Source: Nectonema munidae
Taxonomy: Eukaryota > Nematomorpha > Nectonematoida > Nectonematidae
Assembly: GCA_030549495.1 (NCBI GenBank)
Contig: JAUIRK010000682.1
Coordinates: 124,001-188,000, forward strand
DNA length: 64,000 nt
Reading direction: 5' to 3'
The translations under genes and the position numbers were made by a program. The notes under the pieces were generated by a model, which was given only the letters and a program-made list of their open reading frames with translations, was not told the origin of the DNA and did no database searches. Of this stretch, positions 38,350 to 49,606 are shown one piece after another. Each line of letters begins with the position of its first letter. Position 1 is the stretch's first letter.

Positions 38350-40432
38350 TAAAATATGCCCTCTTCTATCTATAGTAATCCCGCCGTTACAGTGATATGT
38401 TGGTACAGCCCGACAAATGTCAGCGAAGAAAAATATATCAATAGCTTTTATGATGCTCTTCTCGCTCTAGTTTGTTCTCTTTTCAAACACAACCTTCTCA
38501 TAGTTTGTGAAGATAGGAATGCCCACTTAGGCCAAGATAACACTCATCACAAATTTGCTTTTCATGAATCAACCAATCGAAATGTTGAACATCTCCAAAA
38601 TTTATTATTAGAAAGCAAGCTCCATTATTTGAACACTGGATTTCAGAAAAGATCTGATAAAAAATGGACTCACATCCATCCCAACGGAAAAAAATCACAA
38701 CTAAACTATATGTTTGTAAACAAAAAGTCTAATTCTGTCACAATTGAGAAGCATATAATTCTTTTTACGGTGTATCATGAGATCATATAATCGTCACCTC
38801 TAAAACAAGGTAAGTCTTAGCAAGACCAAGAATAAAACTAAAACAACGCCATATGATTGATCTTCTTGGTCTAAAAAGATTCAAGTCAAAAATAACTTTA
38901 TAGTAGAAATTAAAAATCGTTTTAGCGTGCTTTTATAAAATGCAAGTAAACCCAAACAAGCCTATCCAACAGATAGTTTAAAAAGATCTAATTATTAAAG
39001 CAAGTAACTTCACGATGAACGAGCTTAAAACAGTTCTAGAAAAATTTAAAAATCAGAAAGCTACTGGACTAGATAATGTTCTTCCAGAAGTATGGAAAAT
39101 CAACAAGTTTATTGGAGTGGTACAACTCTGTTTATAACTTGAATAAGATACAAGTCTGGAGAGAAGGCTGAATTCTTCCTTTTCAGAAGAAGGAAGATCT
39201 AGGAGTACCCAACAACAATAGAGGCATCACTCTTACCCCTATAACAACTAAAATATACAATGCAATGTAATTAAACCGTATTCAACCAGAGATTGAAACT
39301 GTGCTTCGTAAGAATCAAAAGTGATTTAGAAAAAATCGTTCCTGTACTTGTCAAATATTAACTGTTAGACGCATGTTAGAAGGTGTAAGCGCAAAAATTT
39401 GAATGCTGTATTATTTTTTGTTGAATTTTATAAAGCTTTCGAATCAGTACACAGAGAAGCAATTGTTAACATCCAAAAGGCTTACTCTGTACCAAACAAA
39501 CCCTAAAAAAACTCTGGTGCTTTTGTAATGTCTCCTGATGGCGAAACCGATTTCTTTGAAGTCTGTTATGGAGTGCTGCAAGGTGATACTCTAGCCCCGT
39601 TTCTCTTCATACTCTATCCCGACTATGTTTTGCGAACATCTATAGATATACAAAAAGAAATGCATTTTACTCTACAAAACTTCAGAAGCAGAAGATACCC
39701 ATCTACTTATATAACAGAAACAGATTATGCAGATGATATTGCTCACACTAAGGATACCAAGAAATATTACATGTCCTTGAAACTGAGCCAGCTAGTATAA
39801 GACTTTACGTAAATGCAAAAAAACCAATATATTGCACTCAACACCACTGATAAAATTCAATCTCATGCTTCAACACTACTAGAAAATATAAGCGATTTTA
39901 TTTATCTTGGAAAGAACCTTGGCTTCACAGCAAATGATGTGAAAATTGGTATTGCAAAAGCATTGACAACTCTTGGCAAACAAGTGTTGACTTTAAACCT
40001 ACCAAATAAACTGAAAAAAGCTTTTCATTGCAGTCGTCGAACCTGTTCTCCTAAACAATTTAACTACTTGGACACTAACAAAAAATTAGAAAAGCAGCTA
40101 GATGGTACATATACAATGATGCTATTAATCGGGCTTACCTCATGGAAAGATCATTCAACAAAACAAAAACTTTAAGCAACCTGTCAACTATCAGCATTAC
40201 TATTAGAGCGCAATATTTACGTTTTGTTTTGTTCATTGCTGCAGAAGGGCAAATGAATTGATCAGCTGTGTTTTGCTTTGGACACCAAGACACGGCCGTT
40301 TTAGTGTAGGAAGTAGAAGAAAACTGCAATGTATAAAACCTGAAAAGGCTTATCAAAATCAAAATCTGTGGAAAGAAAGAATCAGATTGGTCTGGGCAAC
40401 TAGCCCGATATGATGATAATGATGATTTCATA
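38350..40432 (+). mobile_element. RTE-type LINE, 5'-truncated and frameshifted
   Basis: 38356-38790 encodes the C-terminal half of the APE endonuclease (TVICWYSPTNVSEEKYINSF, ...RNAHLGQD, QLNYMFVNKKSNS). About 39010-39500 has KATGLDNVLPEVWK, RGITLTPITTKIYN, LNRIQPEIETVLRKNQ and the catalytic FVEFYKAFESVH. 39528-39800 has GVLQGDTLAPFLFILYPDYV and the active-site TDYADDIAH. 39813-40175 is the thumb/C-terminal region, and about 40270-40400 ends LWTPRHGRFSVG. A tgatgataatgatgat tail follows (40411-40428), as expected for RTE. At least five frame breaks make it a pseudogene. Confidence 0.88.
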
Positions 40433-40455
40433 TAAAATTTGTTAAAATAGATTAA

Positions 40456-40580
40456 CCCATTAAGTACCATAGAAATCAGACGATATCTAAAAAAAACGCA
40501 GACGATTTATATTCAAAGTGATTGAAAAAAAGCAGACGAGGATCAAATTTTCCCAAATGGGAACATTGGGACTTAATGGG
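40456..40580. mobile_element. piggyBac-type MITE with TTAA duplication
   Basis: The 125-bp element has terminal inverted repeats CCCATTAAGTACC (40456-40468) and GGGACTTAATGGG (40568-40580), one mismatch in 13. It is flanked by TTAA on both sides (40452-40455 and 40581-40584). TTAA targets and CCC-starting ends are the piggyBac signature. The ends differ from those of the autonomous-type copy at 10858, so another piggyBac family would have moved it. Confidence 0.85.
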
Positions 40581-41206
40581 TTAACTCAAATTGTTTTCTT
40601 AGGGTTAGAATTTTTTAACCTGAGTGCGAACCCCATCCCAATCATGTCCTCTAACCGGTGGCGAGAAAACTGTATCTCAGGAAACTCAGAATGGAAAATT
40701 TGATCTCAGAAAACCGAGTCTCAACCCACTTATTTATAATTTAGATAACATAGCTATATTTATAGTTTAGATAACTATAAATAAATATAATAGTATTATA
40801 GCGCTATCCAAACTGAATTCAAATATAAAAGTTTTATAGACATTCAAACATAAGTTTCCGCGAATTATATGGTTAACTCGGAGACCCAATTTTCTGAGAA
40901 CGAATTTTTTGAGATCGATTTATCCAATTTTTTCTTACAAAAATCCTTTAATATCTTTGCATAATTTATCCAAACAGTATATCCAAATTAATCTTAAGTA
41001 AGCAGTTATACATTTTATTTACCTTTCTGAAGCTATTTTACTACAATTTCAGACTTTAATATATTCAATTGGAATTTGAGACCGAGTATTCCAAATTGAG
41101 TTTTCCATAATCGAGTTTTACTAGATTATGCCTTATTACCATGGCTTCTATCTCTATTAACGTAAATTTACATTGTTTTGAAACGTTCTAGAATTATACA
41201 ACTGCT

Positions 41207-41955
41207 TAGGATTTCAACATGAGACATCAGAATGGAGACTCTTTTTAGATTCCTCCAAAAAAAACAGTTGAATACTCACAACATCAATGGAGCTTATGTA
41301 GCGATTTCAAAGTCATAGGCTTCCTAATGGGAAGCTTCACCAAGTATTGCTGCTTTCTGTCTCTGGGACAGTAGAGCAGTTTCTAAACATTACAAAAAAA
41401 GACTGGGGTAAGAGAACTTCATTTGAGCCAGGCCAACACACTGTTAAGGAAACTCCACTGGTCAATATGAATAAAGCGCTCTTACCTCCTTTACACAAAT
41501 TGGAAGTGATGAAAAATTTTGTGAAACCCCTTGATAAAAGTAATTCGGCTTTCCAAAGTTTAACTCACTTATTTCCGAATTTGAGTTCCGCGAAATTGAA
41601 GGAGGGCATTTTTGTTGGCCCCCAAATTCGAGAAGTGATGAGGGACAATTGTTTTAACGAACTTTTGGGGAAAAAAGAAGTGAGCGCTTTAAATGCTTAT
41701 ATATCACTATGTAGCGGTTTTTCGGGAAATGTACGTGCTCCGGATTACAAAAACCGTATCAATGAATTGCTTGAAGCATATGAGGATATGGGGGTTCGGA
41801 TGTCATTGAAAATTAACTTTCTTCATTCTTAACTAGACTTTTTTCCTCCAAACCTACGAGCAGTCAGTGATGAACATGGGGAAAGGTTTCATCAAGACAT
41901 TAGTAAGATAGAATCCAAACATGATAGAAGATTTTTGTTGAATGTTAAAGCGTGA
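41207..41955 (+). pseudogene. Relic of an uncharacterised transposon-associated protein family
   Basis: A short first part (EWRLFLDSSK, near 41230) is in another frame. 41347-41832 then reads PLVNMNKALLPPLHKLEVMK, FVGPQIREVMRDNCFNELLG and MGVRMSLKINFLHS, and after one in-frame TAA (41830-41832) continues LDFFPPNLRAVSDEHGERFH up to 41955. I know this architecture (LPPLHIKLGLMK...GPQIREL...FLHSHLDFFPENLGAVSDEHGERFHQDI) as a repetitive protein family common in arthropod genomes. Its mobilising element and activity are unclear to me. The TAA stands where the family has His, so the copy has decayed. Confidence 0.8.
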
Positions 41956-41959
41956 TAAT

Positions 41960-43740
41960 CTTGAAGCAAAGTTGGAAAGATCGGCTAAAAAGAAACATTT
42001 TTGATTTTTTTCTTAATTTTTTCCGAAACTTATTTCAAATTTGTATTTTTTTAATAATTGAATAAATTTTATAGTTTTGATATGTTAATTACTTCAATGA
42101 AAAAATACCGATTGTGAAAAAACTAGATGTGCTGGATGAAAACGGATAACAAATTTGAAATCGCCATGGTCGAAAAAGTATAAAAAGTATATTTTCATGC
42201 TTGCCTCTGAAAAAAATTTTTTTTTGTAGATTAGTGTAATTAAACTGTTAATTATTTATAAGATCGATACTTTTATTTTATAAATATTATTAGATAAAAA
42301 ATGCATAATGTATGATTTGAAACAAAATAGAGGCGTTTACAAAACAAAAATCATAGCAAAATTTAGAAAATATTAGACTTTTTTAGCAAACAAGAAGTAT
42401 AAAGAAATAGAATTTTTGTCTCTTCGGATTGATTAGTAACAAGAACGTACGTTACATCTCATTCATGTCATTTATCATTATTTACTTGTCCAAGGTACAC
42501 ACAGAGCAGTTGGTAAAACATATATTTATTTGTGACTGAGAATTAAAAGTTTATACTACAGTTATAGGAGGGAAGAGAGGGAAGGCTGAATGTGGTTGAA
42601 ATTATTAGTATAAGACGGAATCGGTGCGAAGATTTCTCAATAATAATGTACAAATTACCAAGTCATTGATTCGTAGTCAAATTCTGACAGAATTCAAGAA
42701 CGAAATATTTCATTAAAAATTTTTTTGTTATCATTACAAACTGTGATAAATATTTCGCATGTATCATTTAATTTTTTTATTCGTCATTGTCTCGATATCC
42801 ATTTTGTTAGCTTCTTTGCCACTTTTTAAAAATATTGTTTAGTCATGAGCATTATTTCTCATGATATGCCCAAATATTTCAATTTATGATATAAACCACT
42901 AGACAAGAATAATTTTATGGCAAGCTTCTATTTCACCTTGACATTTCTTTCTCGAGTATCACACTTCTTTGTTTTTGTCTATCGAAAAGTGTACAAGATT
43001 AAAAAGCAATACTTCAATATTGAAAAAAGTTGCCTTACACACGCCATTTCTTATTTGCTATTTTTATGTCTCTTCTACTTCTCAATTCTAAAATTCACGT
43101 TTTAATAATATAAGACTTTACCTTAAGTCATTTGAAATATGAAAGTTTTCTCATTCCCCAATTGCGTCTGTTTCCTGCCCTTCGATTTGAGTCTGTTTAG
43201 CAAATAATTCATTTCTTTTCTACGTTCTGATAGTCTCAGCATATTTTAGACTATTTATATGCATTCCTTGATTTTCCTTCATAACCCTATATTTTATATT
43301 CACTGTAAAATAGGGGCCTGTAGGGGGAAAATTTTTTAGTCCAAATCTGGCCTAGATAAATCATTTTAGTGCCTCTACGGCACATATCGACAAAATACGT
43401 AGCACAGGTCAATCCTTCTTTTTCTCAGTTATTTAAAAAAAGTAGGCGTGAATTAAAGATGTTTCTACAGAGAAAAATCAGAAAATCTCGTTTACTGTAG
43501 AACCTTTAAAACGTGTAAAACTATTTGACGTTGTGCGCTGGTGACAAAAGATGTGAAAGAATTTTTTCATCCAAAAAAGTATATGTTATTTACATTACCA
43601 CAATAAAAAACAAAAACTATCCAAATTATTTTCCCGATAATTAAAACTAGGCTCAACGAGTGAGGGGAATTCACTCAAGTATCTTTGTAGTGTAGAGTAT
43701 ATTCTAATTTATATTTTTTAAACAATTCTTCATATAAAAA
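41960..43740. other. AT-rich intergenic stretch, no gene seen
   Basis: No supportable coding region. The frame at 42917-43105 has no recognisable domain. The 3' flank of the ANKRD40-like gene enters from the right. Confidence 0.55.
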
Positions 43741-43747
43741 TTTGATG

Positions 43748-46700
43748 CTAATAAAATAGATACATTATTTTCTTTGAAGACTCCAATAATGTTAAACTTC
43801 TGAGTCTCTGAATATTAGCGTGAAATTAATGACATTTGTCAGTTTTCATTCATTATTCAACCATGTACGCCCTACTTAGGTAAGTAGAAATTATATTATA
43901 CATTTGCTATATAATTACATAATACACATACATATATATATTTGTTAACTTTATTAAAAAAGTGAAAGCGAGTAAAAAGATTTAGTGTTATGTTCTTACA
44001 TCTTTTTTATTTGTGATGATTGTGTTTGGGAGCTTTCGGATTTTTTTAACGCTTGATTCTGGAATTTTGAGTTCATTGCAGATAGTAAGGCGGAAGATGG
44101 CATAATTTGAGCGAGAGGATTCATCCAGGCAAATTTCAATGAAATCTTTTTCATGAGAAGGAGAAACTCTAGCTTTCAGAATCAAGTTATCTTGAGAAAA
44201 TGATCTAAGGAATAAAGCAATCAAAATAAAGAAGTCATATAAGAGTAAAAGCTCTCGAAACAATTGAAAACAAAGTGAAAGACTCAAAAAGTAAGTGAAT
44301 CACAGTGGTCAGACGCTCATTGAGCACCCAACTAGGAGCAAAAAAGCTTTCAACGGTGTGTAACTAGAAAGCAAATAGGCTAGGCGACTTCACTGAGCAT
44401 CAATGGAAAATATTTCAGTCTATGTATTAGTACGCAGACTTAATATAGGTCATCATTTTAAAGGCCAAGTAAATCCATTTCTACTTCTTCCTTAAAGCTT
44501 TAATAATTCAAATTTCTCATAGTCGAATTTAAACTTAAGGGAATTCTTATTAGAATAATAATAAGTTAATAATAACTATTTTGAAGCAAAAGGAAATTAA
44601 CAACGTACCTTCTTTTCCGATTTAACCAGAGAAATTGAAAGAAAAAAGGCATTATCCTTTTAGGGATCAAAAACAATATTGACAAAGACAGGATTCCTTT
44701 TCAATATCAATAAGTACTACTTTCGTCTTGGTTATACGAAAAACTGAGGTAAATTCAGTTCATGATCACCATACTAGAATTGCTAATAATAGTCATCTAT
44801 TTTTGGTATTTCTCTTTCTTTTAAACTCGTTTCAAGTTTTTCTAAACATATAAATCTTCATTCCAATAATTTGGTTTTTTCTAATCTTTTTAAGTTTAAA
44901 AAATCAGTTATAGCGTCAATGAAAGAATCTCAAATGATGTAACATGTATTTTATTTTACAGCATTTATCTTTTTAGAATACAGTAGGAACTCGCGATTGA
45001 TGCGGCTTTAAAATAGGGATGAGGGTTAACCCAAAAATTTTTCAATATTCACTATATTCTTTTGATTCTTTTTCAATGGGATTTCATATATATACTACCT
45101 TACATATTATTTCATATTGTAAGTAGAACATTTGTAATAACATACCGGTAGTCTTAAATTAATGCCCGGTGTTTTATATATGGTAACTTTTAGACTGCTG
45201 CTTTGGGTAGTCGATAACTTAGGCGAGTTTCGTATTTCAACTTTTACACTCCTGCTTAGGCTAGCCGATAATTTAAGCCAGTTCTGTATTTTAGAGGTCG
45301 ACTTATACCTAAGATATTAGCAAAAACCATAAAAAATTACTTTCATTTTGGCGGTCGACTTATCTGTAGGTCGACTTATAAACCAAAATATATATAATGA
45401 TAGTATTAATGATTGAGGTTAACAAATTAATTGATGATATTTGAGACTTATACCCCATCTAACATATTTCTGAATTCTTTTGATATCATCGACATTCTAA
45501 TCAAATAAGAAAAGTGCATGCGAAAGATTGCATTGTGTTATTTTTTCCGTTCATTTGATGATTTAATTGTTTTTTTAATAAATTTGGGGAAGTGAAAAAT
45601 ATTGTAAAAAAGTTTGGAGAAAATATTTTGGGTAATAAAGGAATTTTGCAAGATGTTTTGTTCCATATTATTCCAAATTATAAAAAACGAAATCTTCGAT
45701 TCCTACTATGGAAAAAATTAATAAAACAATATCACAAAAAATGAAAAATAGAAGTATGACACACATATATATGAGCTTCTCAAAAATTCACAGGCAACAA
45801 CAGTGTCATTGGAGGAAAGATAAATTTTAGAGATCAAAAATCTTTTGTTTGAGGATCGCACTTTTTCAATAGAGAATACTTTTAAATATTTCATGCTCTT
45901 CTACAATAATTTTATTAATAAATAATTGGGAAAAGTGATTATAGAATAAATTACATATAATATTTATATTTGAAAATACCAATAAAATTGGTCCAGGGAC
46001 AATTCAGCCTCTGGACCATTCGGCCTCAATGCAATATTAATATCAATATATTCAAGGGCCGAATTGTCTTAAGGTTGAATTGACCTGCTTCCATAAAAGT
46101 TATCTTTAAAAATAGATTAAGAGTACTTTTCTTCGTCTAACAGTAATTTATTCTGTGAAGTACTAATTTTAGAGTTTTTTGGTTCAGAAGCCTTTTTCGA
46201 GCAGAAAGAAGAAAATTTGTTGATAAGAGTTGCATTGGGGTCTAAAACAAAAATATTAGTGGTGTCATTCATTCGTATATTCTAAACAATATATGGAAAT
46301 CAGGCAAACTGCTTGGCGAGAATAAGCATTTGAGGCGTGTGTAGGGATAAACTAGCATTTGACAAATTAAAATAACACCTTAACTCATTTTATATTGAGG
46401 GTGAATTTTATTAGATTTTTTCTATAAAACTAGCCAAGGAAAGATATCAATGCTAGTACTCCTAGTACTTACAAAAACCAACTCCGACTGATTTAATAAA
46501 AACCTACTTCGACTTCGACTCTTAAATTTTATTTGATACCGACTCCAACTCCAATCCCTTTAAAATCTCCGATTCCACGGATTTAATTTAGTGTAGTCAG
46601 AATTTCAATCATAATTTAAATTTTCTAACCGTAAATTTTAACTGGAACATTAATTATTTTTCATAAGTAAGGATATGTTTAAACTAAAAATAGAAGAATG

Positions 46701-47810
46701 GGTTATAACTCTATTTTCTTTCAATATGAAATTTCGAAGAAAAATTTTACTTAAATGGAATTAAAAATTCAAATTAAAGTTTGTAAAAAACTTTAAAGAT
46801 TTTCAGTTTTTTTACTTCATAGTGGGCGATTTTGATGGCATTAGTAATTACTAATACTAATATTCCTTTTAGTAAATAGGAAAAAGTGAGAAAACAACTC
46901 AAATTACGACAAATGTAATATCAGTAATTTGCAGAAGTAAACTTCGCTGGTATGGACACGTTTTGAGAAAAAAATGAGCATGATTTGGTTCAGAAAGCTT
47001 GGAAAGAACAAGCAAAGGGGAAAAGTGATAAGGGTTGCCCACTGTTAAGAAGTGATGGCTTGGTCAAGAGGCTCGAAGAATAAGATCTTAGAGAAGTTGA
47101 TGCTCATGATAGATGCAAATGGAAAGGAGGAATCATGGCCACCTATCCTTATCTTGAGAAACCCTGAGAAAATATATTTTTTCATGAAAAATGATGCCAA
47201 CTTTTGACTACCTCCCCTAATGTTTTGTCAACTTTTAGTTACCACCCTCTCTCCGTCTAGTTAAAGTTCATTTGTGAACGATGGTTTATAAGTTATATTT
47301 ATTAATTTTAATAAAGATAAGTTAGCTTTACTACTGAAATAAAACAAAGTAATGTAGAAAGCAAAGTAAAATTCCAAAAAAATGAAAAGTAGATAAGGGG
47401 AGAAAATGATCAATATAATTAAAAATATATATAAATTAACTAACCTAAAAGTGGATCTAAAAAAAAATGATGTATAGAAGAATTTTTGGGTAAAAGATTT
47501 TTTGGGAATTTTCCACATTTAGATAATATATTTTTGTCAGCTCCTTTGCAGATCAAAAATTTCGCCATTTCATAATTATTATTTTTACAAGCCCAATGAA
47601 GTGCAGTCCTAAATATAGTAGAATTTTATCAGTCATAATGTTATGAAGATTCCCTAATAAAGTAACATAGAATTACCATTTAGTATTTTTATCCTGGCAG
47701 TTTATATCGATAGTCCATGTTTTAATCAAATAGCTAACTCCTTCAATATCACCTATAGAAGCAAATTTCAATAAAGAATCCTCTTTATCTATTAATGTTA
47801 AATTTTTCAT
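43748..47810 (-). CDS. ANKRD40-like ankyrin-repeat protein, five exons
   Basis: Proposed exons (minus): 47810-47677, 47608-47445, 44696-44609, 44204-44000, 43807-43748. All introns have GT-AG ends, all phases agree, and the sum is 651 nt (216 codons plus stop). Exons 1-2 carry an ankyrin unit: DSLLKFASIGDIEGVSYLIK, then TKWTALHWACKNNN and FLICKGADKNIL, matching the human ANKRD40 region with GWTCLHWACKRN. Exon 4 carries the C-terminal conserved domain: NLILKARVSP, KDFIEICLDE and VKKIRKLPNTII (human ...DQVEKIRKLPNTLL). Exon 3 is inferred: it supplies the hydrophobic PFFFQFLWLNRKR linker and fits both phases. Exon 5 is short and less certain. The protein is shorter than human ANKRD40 (368 residues), mainly in the low-complexity linker. 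Its function is not known to me. The promoter and exon 1 are duplicated in inverted orientation at 54508-55193. Confidence 0.83.
45988..46094. repeat. Imperfect long hairpin (MITE-like)
   Basis: Arms of about 36-39 bases (45990-46028 and 46057-46092) pair imperfectly: gacaattcagcc...ccattcggcct on the left, ggccgaattgtc...aggttgaattg on the right. The spacer is about 28 bases. It lies in the third-to-second-exon intron of the ANKRD40-like gene. No clear target duplication. Confidence 0.6.
46460..46585. repeat. Dispersed gactcc-rich repeat
   Basis: Repeated ccgactc/ccaactcc motifs, starting agtacttacaaaaaccaact. A related patch lies at 26660-26750 (agtacttacaaaaatccgac). This looks like a dispersed low-complexity element, not coding. 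Confidence 0.45.
46905..47165 (+). mobile_element. RTE-type LINE 3' end relic in an ANKRD40-like intron
   Basis: Across frames the plus strand reads RSKLRWYGHVLRKK, HDLVQKAWKEQAKGKSDKG, LREVDAHDRCKWKGGIM and a stop. This is the C-terminal end of an RTE-like ORF2. Its sense is opposite to the host gene. Confidence 0.7.
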
Positions 47811-48329
47811 TAAAAATTAATTTATTTAGCAAATAATAAAGAAGTTTTGACAAAAATATTTATTTTTTGGTAAAAAGCTGGATTAATGGCCATTTTAGAC
47901 TGTATGAAATTAAATTGAAAAACTTATCGCACATGTTGTATGCTATAACACAGCTAATAAGTTGCAAATAACTAGAAAGCTGGGATTATGAAGAGTGAGA
48001 ATAAACATCCGATAAATGAGTCAGATATGCATCATCTTAATAAATACGAAATTAGGAATTAGAGTAGCGTGAGTATGATTGGTTAGATACTTGCCTTCTG
48101 TACTACACTATTTTGGGTTCAATTCAACATTAAGCCTTCTTTACCGATAATTCGACACAAGGAGTAAAATCGTTCTTTCTTCAAAAATCCTCTCAAAAAT
48201 ATTAGTATATATAAACGAATTAAGATGGGATTTATATTGATTGTTTAATTTTTAAGATTTTTCCTAAGATCTGACTGTTTTTATTTCAAAAATGCAAAAA
48301 TTCATTCTATGCATAGATAAATTTGTTAA
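47666..48329 (-). repeat. Inverted duplication, arm A (ANKRD40-like promoter and exon 1)
   Basis: Arm A holds the first bases of intron 1, intact exon 1 and about 520 bp upstream of the ANKRD40-like start. Its reverse complement closely matches 54508-55193. Homology stops at catagaattacc (47666) on one side and ttaacaaattt (complement ending 48329) on the other. Arm A keeps an open exon, so it is likely the parent. Confidence 0.9.
48055..48190 (+). mobile_element. Old tRNA-derived SINE upstream of the ANKRD40-like gene
   Basis: A-box-like gattggttagatacttgcc and B-box gggttcaattc (48114-48124) are spaced as in a tRNA gene and followed by a non-tRNA body (cattaagccttctttacc, ttcgacacaaggag). 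The same unit occurs reversed in arm B of the inverted duplication (about 54650-54790), so it predates the duplication. Confidence 0.6.
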
Positions 48330-48858
48330 GTTTGTTTTGTTTCCTCTATAGGGAATAGCTCAATTCGATTTTAATTAGAATTCATATTTTGATATTTATT
48401 CAGTTTATAATTTTGTATAATCTGCATAGAGTCATTATCATCTCTTTAATTCAGTTATCATAGTTAGAAGAAAAATATTCAGTTTAGAATATTTAAGGAT
48501 AATACTTAAATATTTATATACAACTTATTTTTAGAACTTCTCGTGAAGAAAAGTTCAGTTCTATAATAAGTTTAGATTACAACAATATTTAAAAGTGAAT
48601 GAGCAAATGATTTTTATTCCAAAAAATTATTTATTTAGATGAAATAACTTCGCTGAAAATGCTTAATATCTTGTTTTTAAATAAAAAAAATTTCAAATAA
48701 TTTCCGAAAGTAACAATTATACCATGACAATATATAAGATAAGAATTTATATAAATTTATTTTTGGTAATTCCGTATATAAAAACCAAAATTTAGGCATT
48801 TTCTATGGAAAATCCTATTTTTGAATAATTAATTAGAGTTTTACTCAAGTATTCATGT

Positions 48859-49606
48859 GCTTACCCTAAAAATAGCCCCCCCTACTCCCTCTGACTCTAA
48901 AGCCGAGAAAGCTGCCTTCCGACAAAAAATAGTCAAAAACTTAGAAACCAATAAAAACAAACTTACCATCTCTAATACACGGTCTTCAAATAGTGGCACT
49001 ATTTATTTCCAATTCTCTAAACCTGAAGAAAAAGCACTAGCACATCAAACTCTCCAAAATAACGGCATTAAATCCGAAGATTTACCTATCCTCAAACCCC
49101 GCTTCCTACTTAGAAGCATACCTATAACCACACCACTTTCTTCTCTCTCCGAAACCATAGCAAACGAAAACTTAAACCTAAAAAATATTGGCACCCTTAA
49201 TACAGTACGCCAAGCCGGTAACACAGGAACCTTCTCTTATAGTGCTATATTAGAACCTAGCAACCCTAACATTTTTAAACATCTACTTAAATCTCCTATA
49301 CTCTTTGTTGACCATCACATTCTCACTCTAACCTTAGCAAAACCATTACATCGCCAATGCCAGAATTGTCTAAAACACAATCACTCAACGAACAAATGCA
49401 AAGCTGCATCACCAAATTGCGATCACTGCGGAAATCGAGGCCACTCTATATCGGAATGCATCTTCAAAAATGATTCCACAAAACTTTCATGCTTTAATTG
49501 TCACAATCACCACAACGCTACATCCAAACATTGCGAATTCCAAATTAAACACACACAACACATCCAAAATCAACATAACCTTCTAATAAGCAAATTCCTA
49601 TGCTAA
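48859..49606 (+). pseudogene. LINE ORF1, gag-like with three CCHC-type knuckles (5'-truncated)
   Basis: About 248 codons. The original start is lost: the first bases of the open frame belong to the target duplication. The C-terminal third carries three cysteine-rich knuckles: CQNCLKHNHSTNKC, CDHCGNRGHSISEC and CFNCHNHHNATSKHC. The first two fit CX2CX4HX4C and the third is a variant. This is the nucleic-acid-binding ORF1 of I/Jockey-group LINEs, which coats the element RNA. The stop TAA (49604-49606) overlaps the ORF2 ATG (49600-49602), a stop-restart arrangement suggesting coupled translation. Apart from the missing N terminus the frame is open. Confidence 0.88.

Noticed and set aside
40600-41120. 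A transposon bounded by gagactcggttttctgag-like inverted motifs
   Set aside because: The motifs recur but the arms are short and scattered; no consistent borders could be set.
45150-45390. Mobile element marked by repeated gtcgacttata motifs
   Set aside because: Motif recurs three times but no inverted ends or target duplication were found.
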